Notes: generated by a model not told the origin, from the sequence alone. A stretch of DNA of 64,000 nt from Garcia nutans (GCA_947685225.1 CANTUV010000008.1:46993501-47057500); one strand, 5' to 3'. Counted from the first letter of the stretch, positions 9,589-21,500 are shown. Program-made: numbers and translations.

Positions 9589-11445
9589 CACAATGTTCGC
9601 CAACCAGGAAGGGTAGGCAATTGGTTTTATGAACCTATTATCCAATTGCTTGGCAACCTCTTCTTTAATTTTCAAAGACCATTCCGGCTTCATTCTTCTC
9701 AACTTCTGCTTAACCGGCTTTGCATCGGGGTATAGTGGAATCTTATGAACTGCTATGGCTGGGTCTATTCCCGTGACATCACTTGTCTTCCACATGAAGC
9801 AGTCGGCATACTTTCTGATGCATTCAACAACCTGTTCTTTATTCACACAATCATATGCAATGTATGTACATTCATTTTCTTTGCCAATTATTATCTTTTC
9901 ATTTATTTCTTTTATTTCATTTATTTCATTTTTGCTAGATAATACTTGGAAAGCAAAAGACACAGGGTAACCAAGAACTTGAACAGTTTCATTAATAATG
10001 GAGGAGTCATCCTCCAGAGTTACATTATAATCGACATCAGGGTTTTCTATTCCTGAAGCTAAGGAAGACTTAGAACTGGACTCTGACTCGGTGTTTGACT
10101 CAAGATTTGACTCAGTACAAGACTCAGGTTCAGGGTATGACACATGACTAGGTTTGACTGTAGCTGCTTGTCCCTCCTCGGCATACCAGTTCATCAGTGG
10201 TCCATCTGTTGTCTTGATCAGCTTCGTGAAATCCCTTTTGTCTTCAAAATTGGTTATCATAGCAACCTCATCAAAGAGACTAGGCCGCATGAAATCTTCC
10301 ACTTGTGGGTCAGTTATAGGTTCTGGCTCTTCTTCCTTTATGGCTAAAACATCAGTGAACATCTCAAAACCCGGTAACTTCTTTCCAGTCATAGGAGAAT
10401 AGAATGGCTCCTGGAAACCACAGTAAGGAACTGCTTTCCCAGGTTTGCAAAAGTGACCGTTCAGAGTTCTGAAGTAAGGGCGCATTTTGAGGCTTTTTGT
10501 CCCCCAAGTCTTCTTTTTCTTCTTCCCATGCTCAAACTCTTCTATTTCCTCATCTGTGGGTTTGTACCCCAGGCCAAAAGTTCCCTTATTCTCAGGCTCT
10601 TCCCATGGCCGCACTATGGATGACTTCCTCCCAGATCTTACCATTTCCATCCCGGGTAGCAGACCTACCCTTAGCATCATTCCCACTAGGCAATTGACTT
10701 GGACCTGCCCAAAGTCATATAGGATAAATGGCCCTTTGGGCCTTTCTCCTTCAATGCATTGAACAGTGTCATAATGGAACCCAGTCAAGGCCATAGCAGT
10801 TTCACCAGGAACAACCTCAAAGAGAGACTAATCCGTGGTTCTCTTGTTGATTTCACATGTGTCTCCTTTAATAGTGATGATTTTTCCTTCAAAAGGGAAC
10901 TTAAGTTTTTGATGTAATGAAGAAGGTACAACATTATTCTGATGAATCCACAGCCTTCCAAGGAGGAGGTTAAAGCTCGCGGGTACATCAATGACCTGGA
11001 ACGGCACTCCCATTTTTACCGGTCCGATAGCAACTTCCAGAGTAGCAACACCCAAAATTTCTCTTCGAGTGTTATCATATGCTTTAACAATTTGATCAGA
11101 AGGTGTAAGATCTATAGCCTCCAATCCCAGACAACTTGCTACTTTCAAAGGACATACATTTAAGGCTGACCCATTATCAATGAGAACCATGGGCATAGTC
11201 TTTCCCCTAGTTTGTAAGGTGATGTATAGAGCATTATTGTGTTTCATGCCATCTTCTGGTAAATCTACATCAGAAAACCTGATACTCAATGCCTTGGTTG
11301 ATTGGGTCAAAGTGGCCACCAAAGCTTCTGGGCTTGTGTCTACTGATGTATCAAGCTGACTCAAAGCTTTACTGAGAGCCTGACGGTGTGGGAATGAGGA
11401 AGCAAGGAGCTCCCAAATTGATACCTTAGCTTGAGTTTGTTTAAG
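9589..11445 (-). pseudogene. Tat element protease and pre-RT region
   Basis: Same frame as gag. Aspartic protease motif LIDNGSALNVCP with the later FNLLLGR flap-like block. A stop at 10828-10830 separates protease from a long linker (10794 to about 9589) that is acidic and Ser/Glu-rich before leading into the RT N terminus (HKIPLYPDAKPVKQ). The long linker between PR and RT fits Tat-type elements. The region ends at the RT deletion. Confidence 0.85.
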
Positions 11446-12588
11446 CTAAGAGAGGACAGGGCCTTCTTTTGGTTCTGGCGTCTTCTTATATGGGTGATTT
11501 GGGGTTTTAGGGGCTTTCCCCAAGTCAAGTGGCTGATATTGCCTCCCACTTCTTATCAAAGCATCGACCTCTTCAACGAGGTCATTCAGATCTAGCACAC
11601 ATACTTCATTCATTTCCAAGAGAAGTTTGAAAGGATTAAACAACTCTTCTTCCACAGTGATGGCGTTGATGGAATGATTGGGCAAAGGGTTAGTATTAAT
11701 GTTTGGTTGACTCCTGAGAGGAATGATGTCACCACTATCCACCAGATCTTGGATGTGGTTTTTTAGAGTCCAGCAAGCATCTGTTCTATGCCCATTTCCT
11801 TGGTGGTATTCACAGTGCTCATTGGCCCTATAATTGGAGGGTAATGGGTTTGGAGGAGGCCTTGGGTCCAAAGGCTTCAAGTACTTTCCTTCCACGGCTT
11901 TTTTAAACACCGGATGAAGGGGCATCCCAAGGTCGGTATATTGCCTTCTTGGCTGATTTCTCTGCCTAAGATTGCCCACACGCAAAGGATTCGCAGGGGC
12001 AATATTGGCCACTTCATTGACCTTGCTTGAGGAAGCAGCTTGGCCCTGTTTCTTATACTTTGAAGTAGCTCCCTCATCCACTATCTTACCCAATTGTATC
12101 AAATCTTCTACCTTAGTTGTAGTCGCAATGAGCGATTTGAAAGTAGGTAGGTATTGGGTTTGCAGTTGAGCTTGATATGTAGGCCTTAAAATCTTGATTA
12201 TGATATCAATTTGCTCCTGTTCTGAAGGGCGATTGATCATTTGGGCAGCCTTCGCCCTCCACCTCGTAAGGAACGAGGAGAAGGGTTCATTGTTGTTTTG
12301 CTTGGTAGTCTCAAGCTCTCTTCTAGTGACATCTACCTCAATATTGTAGTGGTATTGAGTGTTAAATGCATTGCAGATGTCTTCCCAGGTCTTAATCTTG
12401 GCACGATCCAGGCTTACAAACCACTTAAGGGCAGCACCAATCAAGGATTGTTGGAAGAGTTGAGCAAAGAGCTCGTCATTTAAACCCCAAGGGCTTAAGG
12501 CCTCCACATAAATCTTCAGGTGGGTTTTAGGGCAAGTAGTCCCATCAAATCTATCCATCCCAGGCATCTTGAATTTTGGAGGCAACCT
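11446..12588 (-). pseudogene. Tat element gag
   Basis: Retrotrans_gag fold: PPKFKMPGMDRFDGT near the start, ALKWF, then FNTQYHYNIEVD and RWRAKAAQM. A zinc-knuckle-like motif CEYHQGNGHRTDAC lies near residue 255. A stop at 11446-11448 (after GPVLS) interrupts it, but the same frame continues into the protease region. Upstream it is cut from its N-terminal part by a frameshift near 12588. Confidence 0.88.
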
Positions 12589-13060
12589 AGCTTGGGGAAT
12601 CCATGTCTACCACCTCTTTATGAGTTTTCATGGAAGTGATTGACCTTTCAAGCAATTCAAGTTTCTTTTTTAGTTCATCAGTTTCAGTAGCATTCTTAGA
12701 GGGTGGATCCTCCAAATTTATGACTGGGGTATTATTCTGAGCAGTCATGGGGGTACTAGCTTGTCCCAAAATAGGTTCCTTCCCTAGATTTCCAGGAGTA
12801 GTGGCTGTCTTTGGTGCCCCTCCCAATTCGGCCAAGATGGCTACCCTTTGGGCAGCCAAGGCTTCATCAATTCTTTCTTGCATCCTAGCTTCAATTTCCT
12901 TAACCTGTCCATCTAGCAAGGCCTTAATCTGTTCAATAGTAGCCATTTCAGTAATCAGAGTAGTTGGTGAAGTTGGGGTAGTAGGACTTGTGGGTGATTG
13001 CACAGTCGGAGTTGGTGTAGCTTGTGTAGGTGAAGGCACACGGATAGTGGGTACCTGCAA
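12587..13060 (-). pseudogene. Tat element gag N-terminal region, frameshifted
   Basis: 157 codons, Pro/Thr-rich at the start (residues 1-38), then a helical charged region (EQIKALLDGQVKEIEAR) that could form a coiled coil. It runs into a stop at 12587-12589, where the following gag frame takes over. This suggests one former ORF broken by a small indel. Confidence 0.7.
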
Positions 13061-13779
13061 AGGTTAAGGGTAAAGGATCAGGGTAGTTTGTAGGGTAGGA
13101 AGACTCTAGGTCCATTTGTACATATCAAAAGGTTTTCCCCAAAATAATGTTGTTATGTTGCATGAATGCACCTCATCACATCATAATTCATTTTAATGGA
13201 ATGCGGCACTATTATTGGGTACATACAACCTACGGGAGGGTTCTATTGTTACATGAAAAATAGAGAATAGGCTTATAATAGGGACCCTTGAGTCTTGAGT
13301 AAGATATACCTAACCACATGTGAAACAAAGAGTTTCGCGTGGGTCCAATAGTACGTTTACTCATGGGTCACTCCAAAAGGATTGGAATGGTTTGTGACAA
13401 CAGGGAGGACGCTTTGCCTGTCTGCCGGCATAATCAAGGAGACCTGCCGGTCAGCGCTACTTGCTATCCAGACTCAGAATTTTGAACAGAGAGAGAAGAA
13501 ATTCATTTGAAAATATTTTTTTATGCAATGGAGGAAAATGATTCCCCCATATAATGTAAGAGAAAAAGATTCTCTAAATGACAAAACAAATGCACAATTA
13601 ATCAAACAAGGGGTCCATCAAAGGAAAAAGATTCCTTTTGTCAATTTTATTCCAATATCCTTAAGGAAAGGATATATATCGCTAAGGTACCCTGCAAAAT
13701 AAATAAAAGTACCCTAAAGAAGGGCAAATTAGTCAAATAAACAATAGCAGTCTACTAGGATCCCATAAATCATTTTTAT
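13061..13779 (-). other. 5' untranslated leader of the Tat element
   Basis: Lies between PBS and the gag start. No ORF or clear repeat found; contains an A/T- and purine-rich section (13490-13760). Confidence 0.6.
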
Positions 13780-13799
13780 GGTCCCCAGTGGAGTCGCCA
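13780..13799 (-). other. Primer binding site of the Tat element
   Basis: Minus strand reads TGGCGACTCCACTGGGGACC, beginning 3 nt inside the 5' LTR. The leading TGG and this sequence match the PBS class of Tat/Ogre elements, thought to pair with tRNA-Arg. Confidence 0.75.
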
Positions 13800-13802
13800 G
13801 AT

Positions 13803-15038
13803 TGTGAACCTCGATTTCCACCTGAAAAGGATTCGGATGAACGTTCACTTGTTGTTAGGAGTCGCCACTTAGTTTTTTTCTATTCAGAGGGAAAAACTAA
13901 GAAAACCCTTGTTTGACTCCAATTAATGCATCCAATGTAAAGGCTTCTAATCTACGAACCCAAGGAGGATTCGGGGACTATGTCATGTATTTGATTAATT
14001 TGCCAAAAGAAACAAACCTTAAAAGGGATGAAGAAAAGAAGACAAGCAGATTGTTAGTAAATTGTGGACTTGCTATTTGGGGTGAATCCCAAACATGCCT
14101 ACATACTCTCGTTTTTATGAGAGATCAAAGCCCATGTAGTTCGGAAAAGCCTATTTAAAGGCAATTGTGCATTATGCATGCGTGTGTGTATGCTTCGTAC
14201 ATTGTCGGGATTTTTGCCAAAATTATGAGATTTTGAGCACTTAGTGCTAATTTTGATGAAATTTGGGTACTTGGTACCAAAAAGAATGCAATTTAGGCTT
14301 CATGCCAAAAAGTTAATTTTAATTGAGATCGGCTTAATACCAAAGATTGATTTTAATTTGATAGGCTTTATGCCAAAAGAGATTAGGTTTTTGACCCAAA
14401 AAGAAATTAAGAAGGAGATTTAGTGCTTATGATATGCCTGAATTGACAAAGGATAAATTAGGATACTACCTTGTTTAGGATCCTCCCACTTCGTAGTTTC
14501 AGATCTCGTTTTCTCGGACCTTGGATTATGATTCTTGATTTTGGTTTTTTTAATTTTGATTTCGATTAATTCCTGCAGCACAAGGTTAGATTTATGCAAA
14601 GAAAAGTCCGGGAGAAGTTCTTAAGCATATGAAAACAGAGAATTCATCCGCCCGAAGCCGAAAAAACACCGAACCCTTTTTCTGAAAATTTAGCAGCCTT
14701 TTATAGACAAAATCGGACCTGGGCGGCAGTCGGACCGCCGTGGAAGTGACAGCACGAGAAAATGAAAAAAAGCAAAATGGTCGGCGGTCGGGCCGCTGCC
14801 CTCGGTTCTCGAGCCCCCAAAAAAGCACGCACAATTTTTGTTCAAACTGATTTTCTGGGAGCTACAGACCTCCAAAAATTATTCTGAGACCATATACGTG
14901 ATCCTTGCGTCGCTCTGGACATTTCAAGTACCATGAAGACATACTTTCAATGAACTTTGCCGTGGTCGTCCGGTCTGGCTTGGTCTTCTGTAGTCTGAGA
15001 AAATCGGCTTTCCGAGCCTCAAAATTCTAGTATTCACA
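13803..15038 (-). repeat. 5' LTR of the Tat element
   Basis: About 1236 bp, TGTGAACC...ATTCACA, homologous to 838-2081. On the minus strand, TATA box at 14705-14699 with palindrome GGCAGTC-G-GACCGCC at 14725-14739, 19 bp upstream of it. Several substitutions against the other LTR are seen by eye. Confidence 0.9.
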
Positions 15039-16236
15039 TCGAGCAAAGCAAAAAAAAAAGAAAAGAAAGAAAACAAGGAAGACATGCAACAATCACACAG
15101 TTTGAACAACCTTGTAAAGGCAGTAAACACACTGCCTTGGTCTTACTCAGCCAGAATTAGCAAAGTTCAATTGTGTTGGAGCCAACAAATGATGGTAAAC
15201 TCTAAATTAATTCAATATAATATGCTTTGATGATTTTAAATATTGAATATGATTGTTCTTTATCTAGATTAGTTCCATTAGGTTATAGCCTTTAGTTTTA
15301 ATTCATAACAGTTCATGTGAAGCATGATTTGATTATGTTGTTCGTTATTTTTACAAAATAAAACCATAACCTATTAGCTTAAGTTACATTAATTTGGATG
15401 TGATAAATTGATATTTTTTCAGTGCATTATCATTTAACTTTAACATATTCCAGTAGCCTAAAGTTTACAAATATCATCCAATAGCTTTATTTTTCCAACA
15501 TAAAAAACTTAAACCTATTTTTCATAAACCCTAATCTTTTCTTTCATAATACCCTAAACCCTAACAATTGTTTTAACAAAAATATTTTCTAAACCCTAAT
15601 TTACTTAAACCTAAAAATAATGTTAGTTAAACCCTAATTTAAATTACACAGTAGCTTAATACTTTTCAAGAATAATGTTAGTTTTCTAAATCTAAACCCT
15701 AAAATCTTAGTTTTTTAAAACTAAACCCTCTAAACGCTAATTTTATTCAAGAAACCTTAATTGAGATGTAAACTTTACATTTTTATATATTTTGCTTTAG
15801 TTAAGTTTGGATGCATGTTTATTATACGCCTTGATGGATGATTCATTTTTATTTGATTTTATAATGAATGCTCAAACATTTGTGTATTGACTTGTTTGGT
15901 TAATTACTCAAGGAATTATAAGAGGTATGTTTTCATATTGTGGGTACATCATTTGTTAAGCTTCATGTAACTTAGTTTATTTTAAGTTTTGGATCAATGT
16001 AAAGGATACATTTTCACCAATTGGTGGGTATCCTATTTTATTCATTTTCTTTTGGACATTGAACAATTGTAAAGGCATGTTTCCATCTATGGATGGGTGC
16101 CTATTTATTTATTTTGTTTGAACTTATTGTGATTTTAATAAAGCAGCTATTTATTCTTATGATTGCATGTAGTATGGATATATCATTATATTTAAGAATT
16201 TTAGAATATTAAGACCTAAAAAGGAGGCTGATTCCA
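15039..16236. other. AT-rich spacer with telomere-like motifs
   Basis: No gene. 15525-15735 contains at least five short AAACCCTAA or ACCCTAAACCC motifs, spaced by AT-rich sequence rather than in a tight array. 15050-15080 is A-rich. The rest shows nothing I recognise. Confidence 0.55.
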
Positions 16237-16479
16237 ATGAACCAGGTGCTGTGGGGGTGCTGGGTCATTCTCATCTTCCCTACGCGTACCCAACTTTCTA
16301 AACCCAATAGGTGGTTGGAATTTCTTAGGAATCGAGTCATCCACCCCTTTCTTTTTTTTCTGCCTGTCCGGTTGGTGACTCTATTTTCTACAGATTTAGT
16401 CCCGTGTTCTCTAAGGCCCTGAGCCTAACGGTGCTGAAGTAGAAGAGCCATTCCACATAGGAGTGGGGGCAAAAATTTC
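16237..16479 (+). other. Decayed Tat-type leader and PBS region
   Basis: TTGGTGACTCTATTTTC near 16371 resembles a Tat-type PBS (TGGCGACTCC...) after C-to-T changes. The preceding text (CATCTTCCCTACGCGTACCC) is of a kind I associate with the 5' ends of Tat elements. No gag follows, so it would be a small relic cut at the copia boundary. Tentative. Confidence 0.35.
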
Positions 16480-17835
16480 AGCTCACATTTTTCTTCTTGT
16501 CCATTAAGATTATTCTTTGGAGAATTGATTGTTTCTTATTGTTCAAATGTTCCTACAAAATCATCAAGAACACTACCTTTACTTTGATCAAGTTTAGAGG
16601 ATTCATAAAAAACAACATGCATTAATTCTTCAACTACTAGTGTTCATTTATTAAATACTGTATATGCTTTGCTAGATGATGAATATCCTAAAAATATGCC
16701 TTCATCCGATAATGAGAATTTTCCAAGATTATCCTTGGTATTCAATATAAAGCATTTGCATCTAAATACTTTAAGGTATGAAATTTTGGGTATTCTTCCA
16801 TTCCATAGCTCATAAGAAGTTTTATTTATCAAAGGCCTTTTGTAAACATAATTTGAATTATAACAAGCAGTATTAACGGTTTTCGCCGAAAAGTAGGATG
16901 GTAAATCATACTCATTGAGCATTGTCCTAGCGATTTCAATTAATGTTTTATTTTTCCTTTTAACTACACCATTTTGTTGTGGTGTTTTAGGAGCCAAAAA
17001 GTTATTTGAAATACAAAACTCATTATAAAAATGTTCAAAATACTCATTTTCAAATTCTTTGCCATGATCACTTCTAATAGATGTGATTACATAACCTTTT
17101 TCATTTTGAACTCTTTTTGTAAATATTTTAAAATGATTGAAAGCTTTATTCTTTTGAGCTAAGAAATTAACCTATGAAACCTTAAGTAATCATCAAAAAG
17201 TACAAATGTATATAACTTGCTACCTAAGCTAGAAACTCTATTTGATCCAAACAAATCCAAGTGAATGAGTTCTAATGGTCTATAAGTGCTTACAATATTT
17301 TTAGATTTGAATGAACTTTTATGTTGCTTACCAAATTGACAAGGTTCACAAGTCCTATCTTTATCAAATTTTACTTTAGGGAGACCATCAACTAGTTCTT
17401 CTTTACTAATGCATTGTAAGTGATTCATACTAGCATGTTCTAGTATTCTATACCATAGCCAAGCATCATTACTAATGGTAATCAGACATTTAAATACATT
17501 ATTGGAATATAAGCCAATTTTATATGTATTGCCAATTCTAACTCCTTTGAATACAATCTTACCATTTGAATTGGTAACTTTGCATCCTTTAGAGTTAAAA
17601 CTTACATCATATCCTTTATTACATAATTGACTTACATTATGTAAATTATGCTTCACTCCATCAACAAGCCAAACATTATCAATCATATTCTTACCAAGCA
17701 TGCCAATTGAATCAATACAAATGATTTTACCTTTAGCATTATTACCAAAAGTTATATTATCTCCATGCTTGTAAGTGAGTGTTGTAAAGAGCTTTGCATT
17801 ACCCATCATATGCCTTGAGCATCCATTATCCACAA
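16480..17835 (-). pseudogene. Copia protease end, GAG-pre-integrase and integrase
   Basis: 17833-17159 opens with the copia protease-like motif DNGCSRHMMG (first motif residue changed from the usual DSG), then a GAG-pre-integrase domain, and the integrase start (LIHLDLFG). A frameshift near 17160 moves reading to the frame holding SIRSDHGKEFEN and APKTPQQNGVVKRKNKT (core Asp and Glu region; usual VERKN is VKRKN here). Reading continues with stops to about 16480, then is cut off. Non-functional. Confidence 0.85.
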
Positions 17836-18309
17836 CCTAAACATTTTCATTGATAGTTGATTTTAGGCATACCTACAAAATGATAATGTTCATCTTCTTT
17901 TAAGTACCAAAATGAAGTTGGGACTTTGGAGGTTAGTAATAGAAGGGTCCTTTAACTTGAGATGAGCCTTCCTAATATAGAAAAATATGTTCTTATGTCC
18001 AAATTTCATACAATAAGTGCATTGACACAAGGTTCTATACTATGCACTTTCCTATCAAAATTCAATGAACCATGCACACAATTGCAAGTGTGTGTTGAAT
18101 GAGATTATTTTTGTGCATTTGGTGTTTATGTACATGCCTCTTATACATGAATGCATGATTTGCTCTTAGAACTTTAGTTCTAGAGCCTTGTGAACCCAAA
18201 GTAATCCTTTTAGAATTTTTAGACTTGGTTTGTGCATTGGTGTTCTTTACAACATCAATACTAGATGTTTGTGTTGTCGAAGCTCTAACAAATATTGGTG
18301 CATTAGGTG
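17836..18309 (-). pseudogene. Copia gag-to-protease linker
   Basis: Basic, Asn/Ser/Lys-rich reading (18309-18062) broken by stops and frameshifts before the protease. Its upstream end joins the gag at 27983 across the Athila insertion. Confidence 0.65.
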
Positions 18310-18314
18310 AAGTG
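18310..18314. other. Target-site duplication, left copy (AAGTG)
   Basis: AAGTG directly before TGTTGC of the Athila LTR; the identical pentamer is at 27978-27982. Confidence 0.95.
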
Positions 18315-20047
18315 TGTTGCGCTCGAATTAACTCTACCACAAAGCATCACTCGCAATTATACGAGGTAGCTGTAGCAAAGGTGATCACCCCAAGGTCGTC
18401 TCAATGGGAAGCTAAAGTAGCTAATTGATTATCAGATTATAAATAACAAGTAATGAATAAATTTAAATTGCTAACAATTAATAAAGACAGATTGATCGAA
18501 GTTAAAAACAATAAAAGTAAATTGAGCTGATGTTTTGATTCACTTAATAGAAGGGTCTAGGGTTTGTACTTCTCTACTACTTATATGTATGAATGGTTAT
18601 TCCTCTTAACCAAATTAATTTCAAAGATTAAATCTCAAGCAACTTAATTAATTGAATAAAGGAAATAAGCTCTCGCATTCAAACCTCTCTCAAATAATCT
18701 TGTTACGATTGAAATAATCTTTTCCTAGGTTATATCTCTAATTCACCTAAGTCCTTAATTGAATTGTTCCAGCATTAGACTTCATCTCTCAATCCATCAT
18801 CTAATACCTAAAACACATAATTGGTGGCCAATCAATTATATATTAGCAATAATTCATTCAATAAAGGCTTAAAGAAATAATTGAGTTAAGAGTAATAACC
18901 AATTCATACAATCATAGCAGATCCATACAAACCCTAGACTAGATCAAATTAGTTCATAATGCTATCAAACATACTCATCTCATTAATATTCAAAGAAATC
19001 AATTTAGACATGATAATATCCAAAAATGCAATTCCAATGAAAATAAAGAGATAAAGTTCAAGAACAAAACCAAATTACAAACTCCTTGAAGCTTCTGAAG
19101 AATCTCTTGTTCAAATCTTGCAAGAAGGATGTATCAATGGCTAGAACAATCTAATATAAGCTAGATTAATCAAAGTGTAATCAAAATCAAAGAAAACAAA
19201 TGTGAAACCCTAAGTTCTTCTCTTTGACGGCTGATCCAATCTCAAACTCTCAACAACCTCAGAAAACCCTAATTTTTTTTACATTTATACGAAACCTCCG
19301 CTTTAAAAAAAATCCGCTTGTCTTTGGTCCATGAGAGACACGGCCAAGTTGGATGAGACATGGCCGTGTTGGAGGTGAATTGGAGGGACACGGCCACAAG
19401 CTTGGCCGTGTCCCTTGCTTGTGTTCGCTTCTGTGAGAGTTTCTTCTTTTCTTCTTTGGTGTGATTGAGTGACACGGCCGTGTTGGAAGTCTCTAGGCCG
19501 TGTTGGACAATTTTGGAGGGACACAGCCACAAGCTTGGCCGTGTCCCTTGCTTGTGTCTTCTACTGCTTGATTTTCTTTCTTTTTCCTTTGGACCTGAGT
19601 GAGACACGACCAAGCTAACACAACTTGGCCTTGTTTGAGCTTCTTTGGAGGGACACGGCCACAAGCTTGGCCGTGTCCCTTGCATGTGTCAGCTATTGAT
19701 CTGTTGGCTTCTCTTTTGGTTGGCATGGGACACGGCCACAAGCTTGGCCGTGTCCTCTGCATGTGTCAGCTACTGTCCAATTTTTCCTTCTTCTTCGTTC
19801 CTTAGCTTTTTAACCTAAAACAAAACTTGAAACAAACTTTAAACAAGAATTAAATGAACATTAACCAACAAAACATAAACACTCACTAAAAACTAGGACA
19901 AAAATAACATAAACACTTAAATAAATTAAAACTACCAAAATTAATGAAAACACTAAATAAGCATATTAAAACTAACAAAATACCTAAAGAAAACAATAAT
20001 TATCATAACAAATAAGATACAAATCTATAACAAAAACTAACAAAACA
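18315..20047 (-). repeat. 3' LTR of the Athila element
   Basis: 1733 bp. Contains four inverted repeats with arms of 12 bp, GGGACACGGCCA and its complement around a 6-nt centre CAAGCT, at 19385-19414, 19518-19547, 19650-19679 and 19727-19756, plus single arms between. ORFs across this part are a by-product of the repeats. Confidence 0.92.
19385..19756. repeat. Array of four long palindromes in the Athila LTR
   Basis: Each unit has 12-bp arms ending in GGCCGTGTCCC around CAAGCT, giving a HindIII site at the centre. Unit spacing is 133, 132 and 77 bp. The other LTR has the same four (27314-27343, 27447-27476, 27579-27608, 27656-27685), with a few substitutions that weaken pairing. Confidence 0.85.
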
Positions 20048-20062
20048 ACTACCCCACACTTA
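20048..20062 (-). other. Polypurine tract of the Athila element
   Basis: Minus strand AAGTGTGGGGTAGT abuts the 3' LTR. The core AAGTGTGGGGTA recurs at 20673-20684 and 21245-21256. Confidence 0.75.
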
Positions 20063-21500
20063 AAACTTTGCTTGTCCTCAAGCAAATTCACATGGCATAA
20101 ATTAAAAACTCAAACAACCTTAACTATAATTCCAGTATATAAGATGAAATCCTTTAAGACTCGGCCATAAATATTTGCAATTTCCTTCAATCAAGATTTT
20201 CTTAACTCATTCATTAATCCAGACATACAAATCTCATCTCTCTTCTAAGTGTTTCACTCGATTTAAAGGTTAATTCACTCAAACCACTCATGACTGCATA
20301 CTATCATAAACTTGCTTAATTATCCAATCTCCCTCACTGATTTTCTCAAGAAATAATCCGAAGGTCTTTCATTTGGATGTAATGGGGCTAAGGTGTAGGT
20401 GTGAGAAAAGACATTTAAGCTGGAGCATCAAGAAATGGAGTATCTAAATTAGACAATACTCTTGCTAAGAAACTCACAACTCCCTCAAATGGCATAATCA
20501 CCAAGCTTTGATACTTTCGCATACTTGCATACTTAAAGAAAAGCAATGAGTCAACATTCCTCTTTTAATGACCAATGCTAGAACATATATGAATTTTGTA
20601 TATATATATATCTTTTCTTTATTTATATTTTTTTTCTTTTTTTTTATATTACTCTCTTTTTTTTTACTTGGTTACCCCACACTTTTGAATTAAACCACCC
20701 TATTGTCATATCATAAGAACTCCCTTCCTTAATGCAGGTATGATGATAATAAGAGAATGTTAAGTTGAGAATTGTGTTGATCAAACAAGAAAAAGGTCAA
20801 AGGCTCAACTTGGCTCACTAAGGAATTCAATATTAAGGGAGGTCTTTTTAAGCAAAAGGGCTAACCTAATTTGCCTTCATCATTTTGAAACTTAAGATTA
20901 AATCATAATGTGAGTTCAATTAGTATGCAAAAGCAAGCTCTAGAGATGCAAAATCATGAAGGTGCACACTTAAGAAAAGAAAATCAATTGACAATAACAT
21001 TTAATCCATGAGGCTCAAAACTCACAAAGGTGGGTTCTCAAAGATTTATATGTCATGAACTGCAGAATGTGAAAATTGATCCTGAATGAATTCAAATGCT
21101 AATCTCTAAGCTGATACTAAAGTCTCAATTATAATACCAAAATCACAGGAAAGTCAATAAGATTTCAACAATTATGCCATGCACAACACACAATAAAACA
21201 CACCACGACAAAAAAAAACAAGAATTAAAGAAAAGCTTAAAGATTACCCCACACTTAGAATTTACATTGTCCTCAATGGAAAACAAGAAAAATAAAGAAA
21301 AAGAGTTAAAGGACAACCTGTCTTCCATCGTACCCTGGTGAGGCAAAATTCCTAACTTTTCATCACAAACACAAATGTTCAAAAATAAACAAAATACAAT
21401 ATATAAAAATAAAATATCCAAAATATAAAATGTTAACATTAAAAATAAAAATGAAAAATAACAAAAATAGCTAAACACAATAAAGCAAGGAACTCAAAAT
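20063..21500 (-). other. 3' non-coding region of the Athila element
   Basis: AT-rich with no supported gene. Holds two extra PPT-like tracts (20673-20684, 21245-21256), the second followed by a TTGTCCTCAA stretch also present beside the true PPT, and a T-rich low-complexity block at 20600-20670. Confidence 0.65.

Larger units (their letters stand above)
838..15038 (-). mobile_element. Tat/Ogre-type Ty3/gypsy LTR retrotransposon with antisense cargo genes
   Basis: Two related LTRs (838-2081 and 13803-15038) with TGTGAA...TTCACA ends bound an internal region coding on the minus strand. The 5' LTR is the right copy: a 20-nt PBS lies 3 nt inside it, and a G-rich polypurine tract lies next to the left copy. 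The order is gag, protease, RT, RNase H, a second archaeal-type RNase H, integrase. The second RNase H and the PBS type place it in the Tat/Ogre lineage. Between integrase and 3' LTR are two spliced plus-strand genes. The element is defective: a frameshift in gag, several stops, and loss of an RT block near 9588. The flanking pentamers (cctag, tcgag) do not match, so no clear target-site duplication remains. LTR differences seen by eye indicate an older insertion than the small chromovirus at 39257. Confidence 0.9.

Noticed and set aside
19385..19756. CRISPR-like array of ~30-bp palindromic repeats
   Set aside because: Irregular spacing, spacers are LTR sequence, the array is repeated in both LTRs, and this is a plant nuclear sequence.
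19269..19762. Overlapping ORFs with repeated GHGQACGRVPP or TRPSLWPCPSK units, also at 27198-27614 and 22818-23162
   Set aside because: They come from the palindromic DNA repeats being open in several frames on both strands; no domain, and they span LTR sequence.
21143..21478. A hydrophobic 111-codon minus-strand ORF that could look like an env-type membrane protein
   Set aside because: Phe/Leu-rich because the DNA is A-rich; it covers a PPT-like tract and has no family resemblance.
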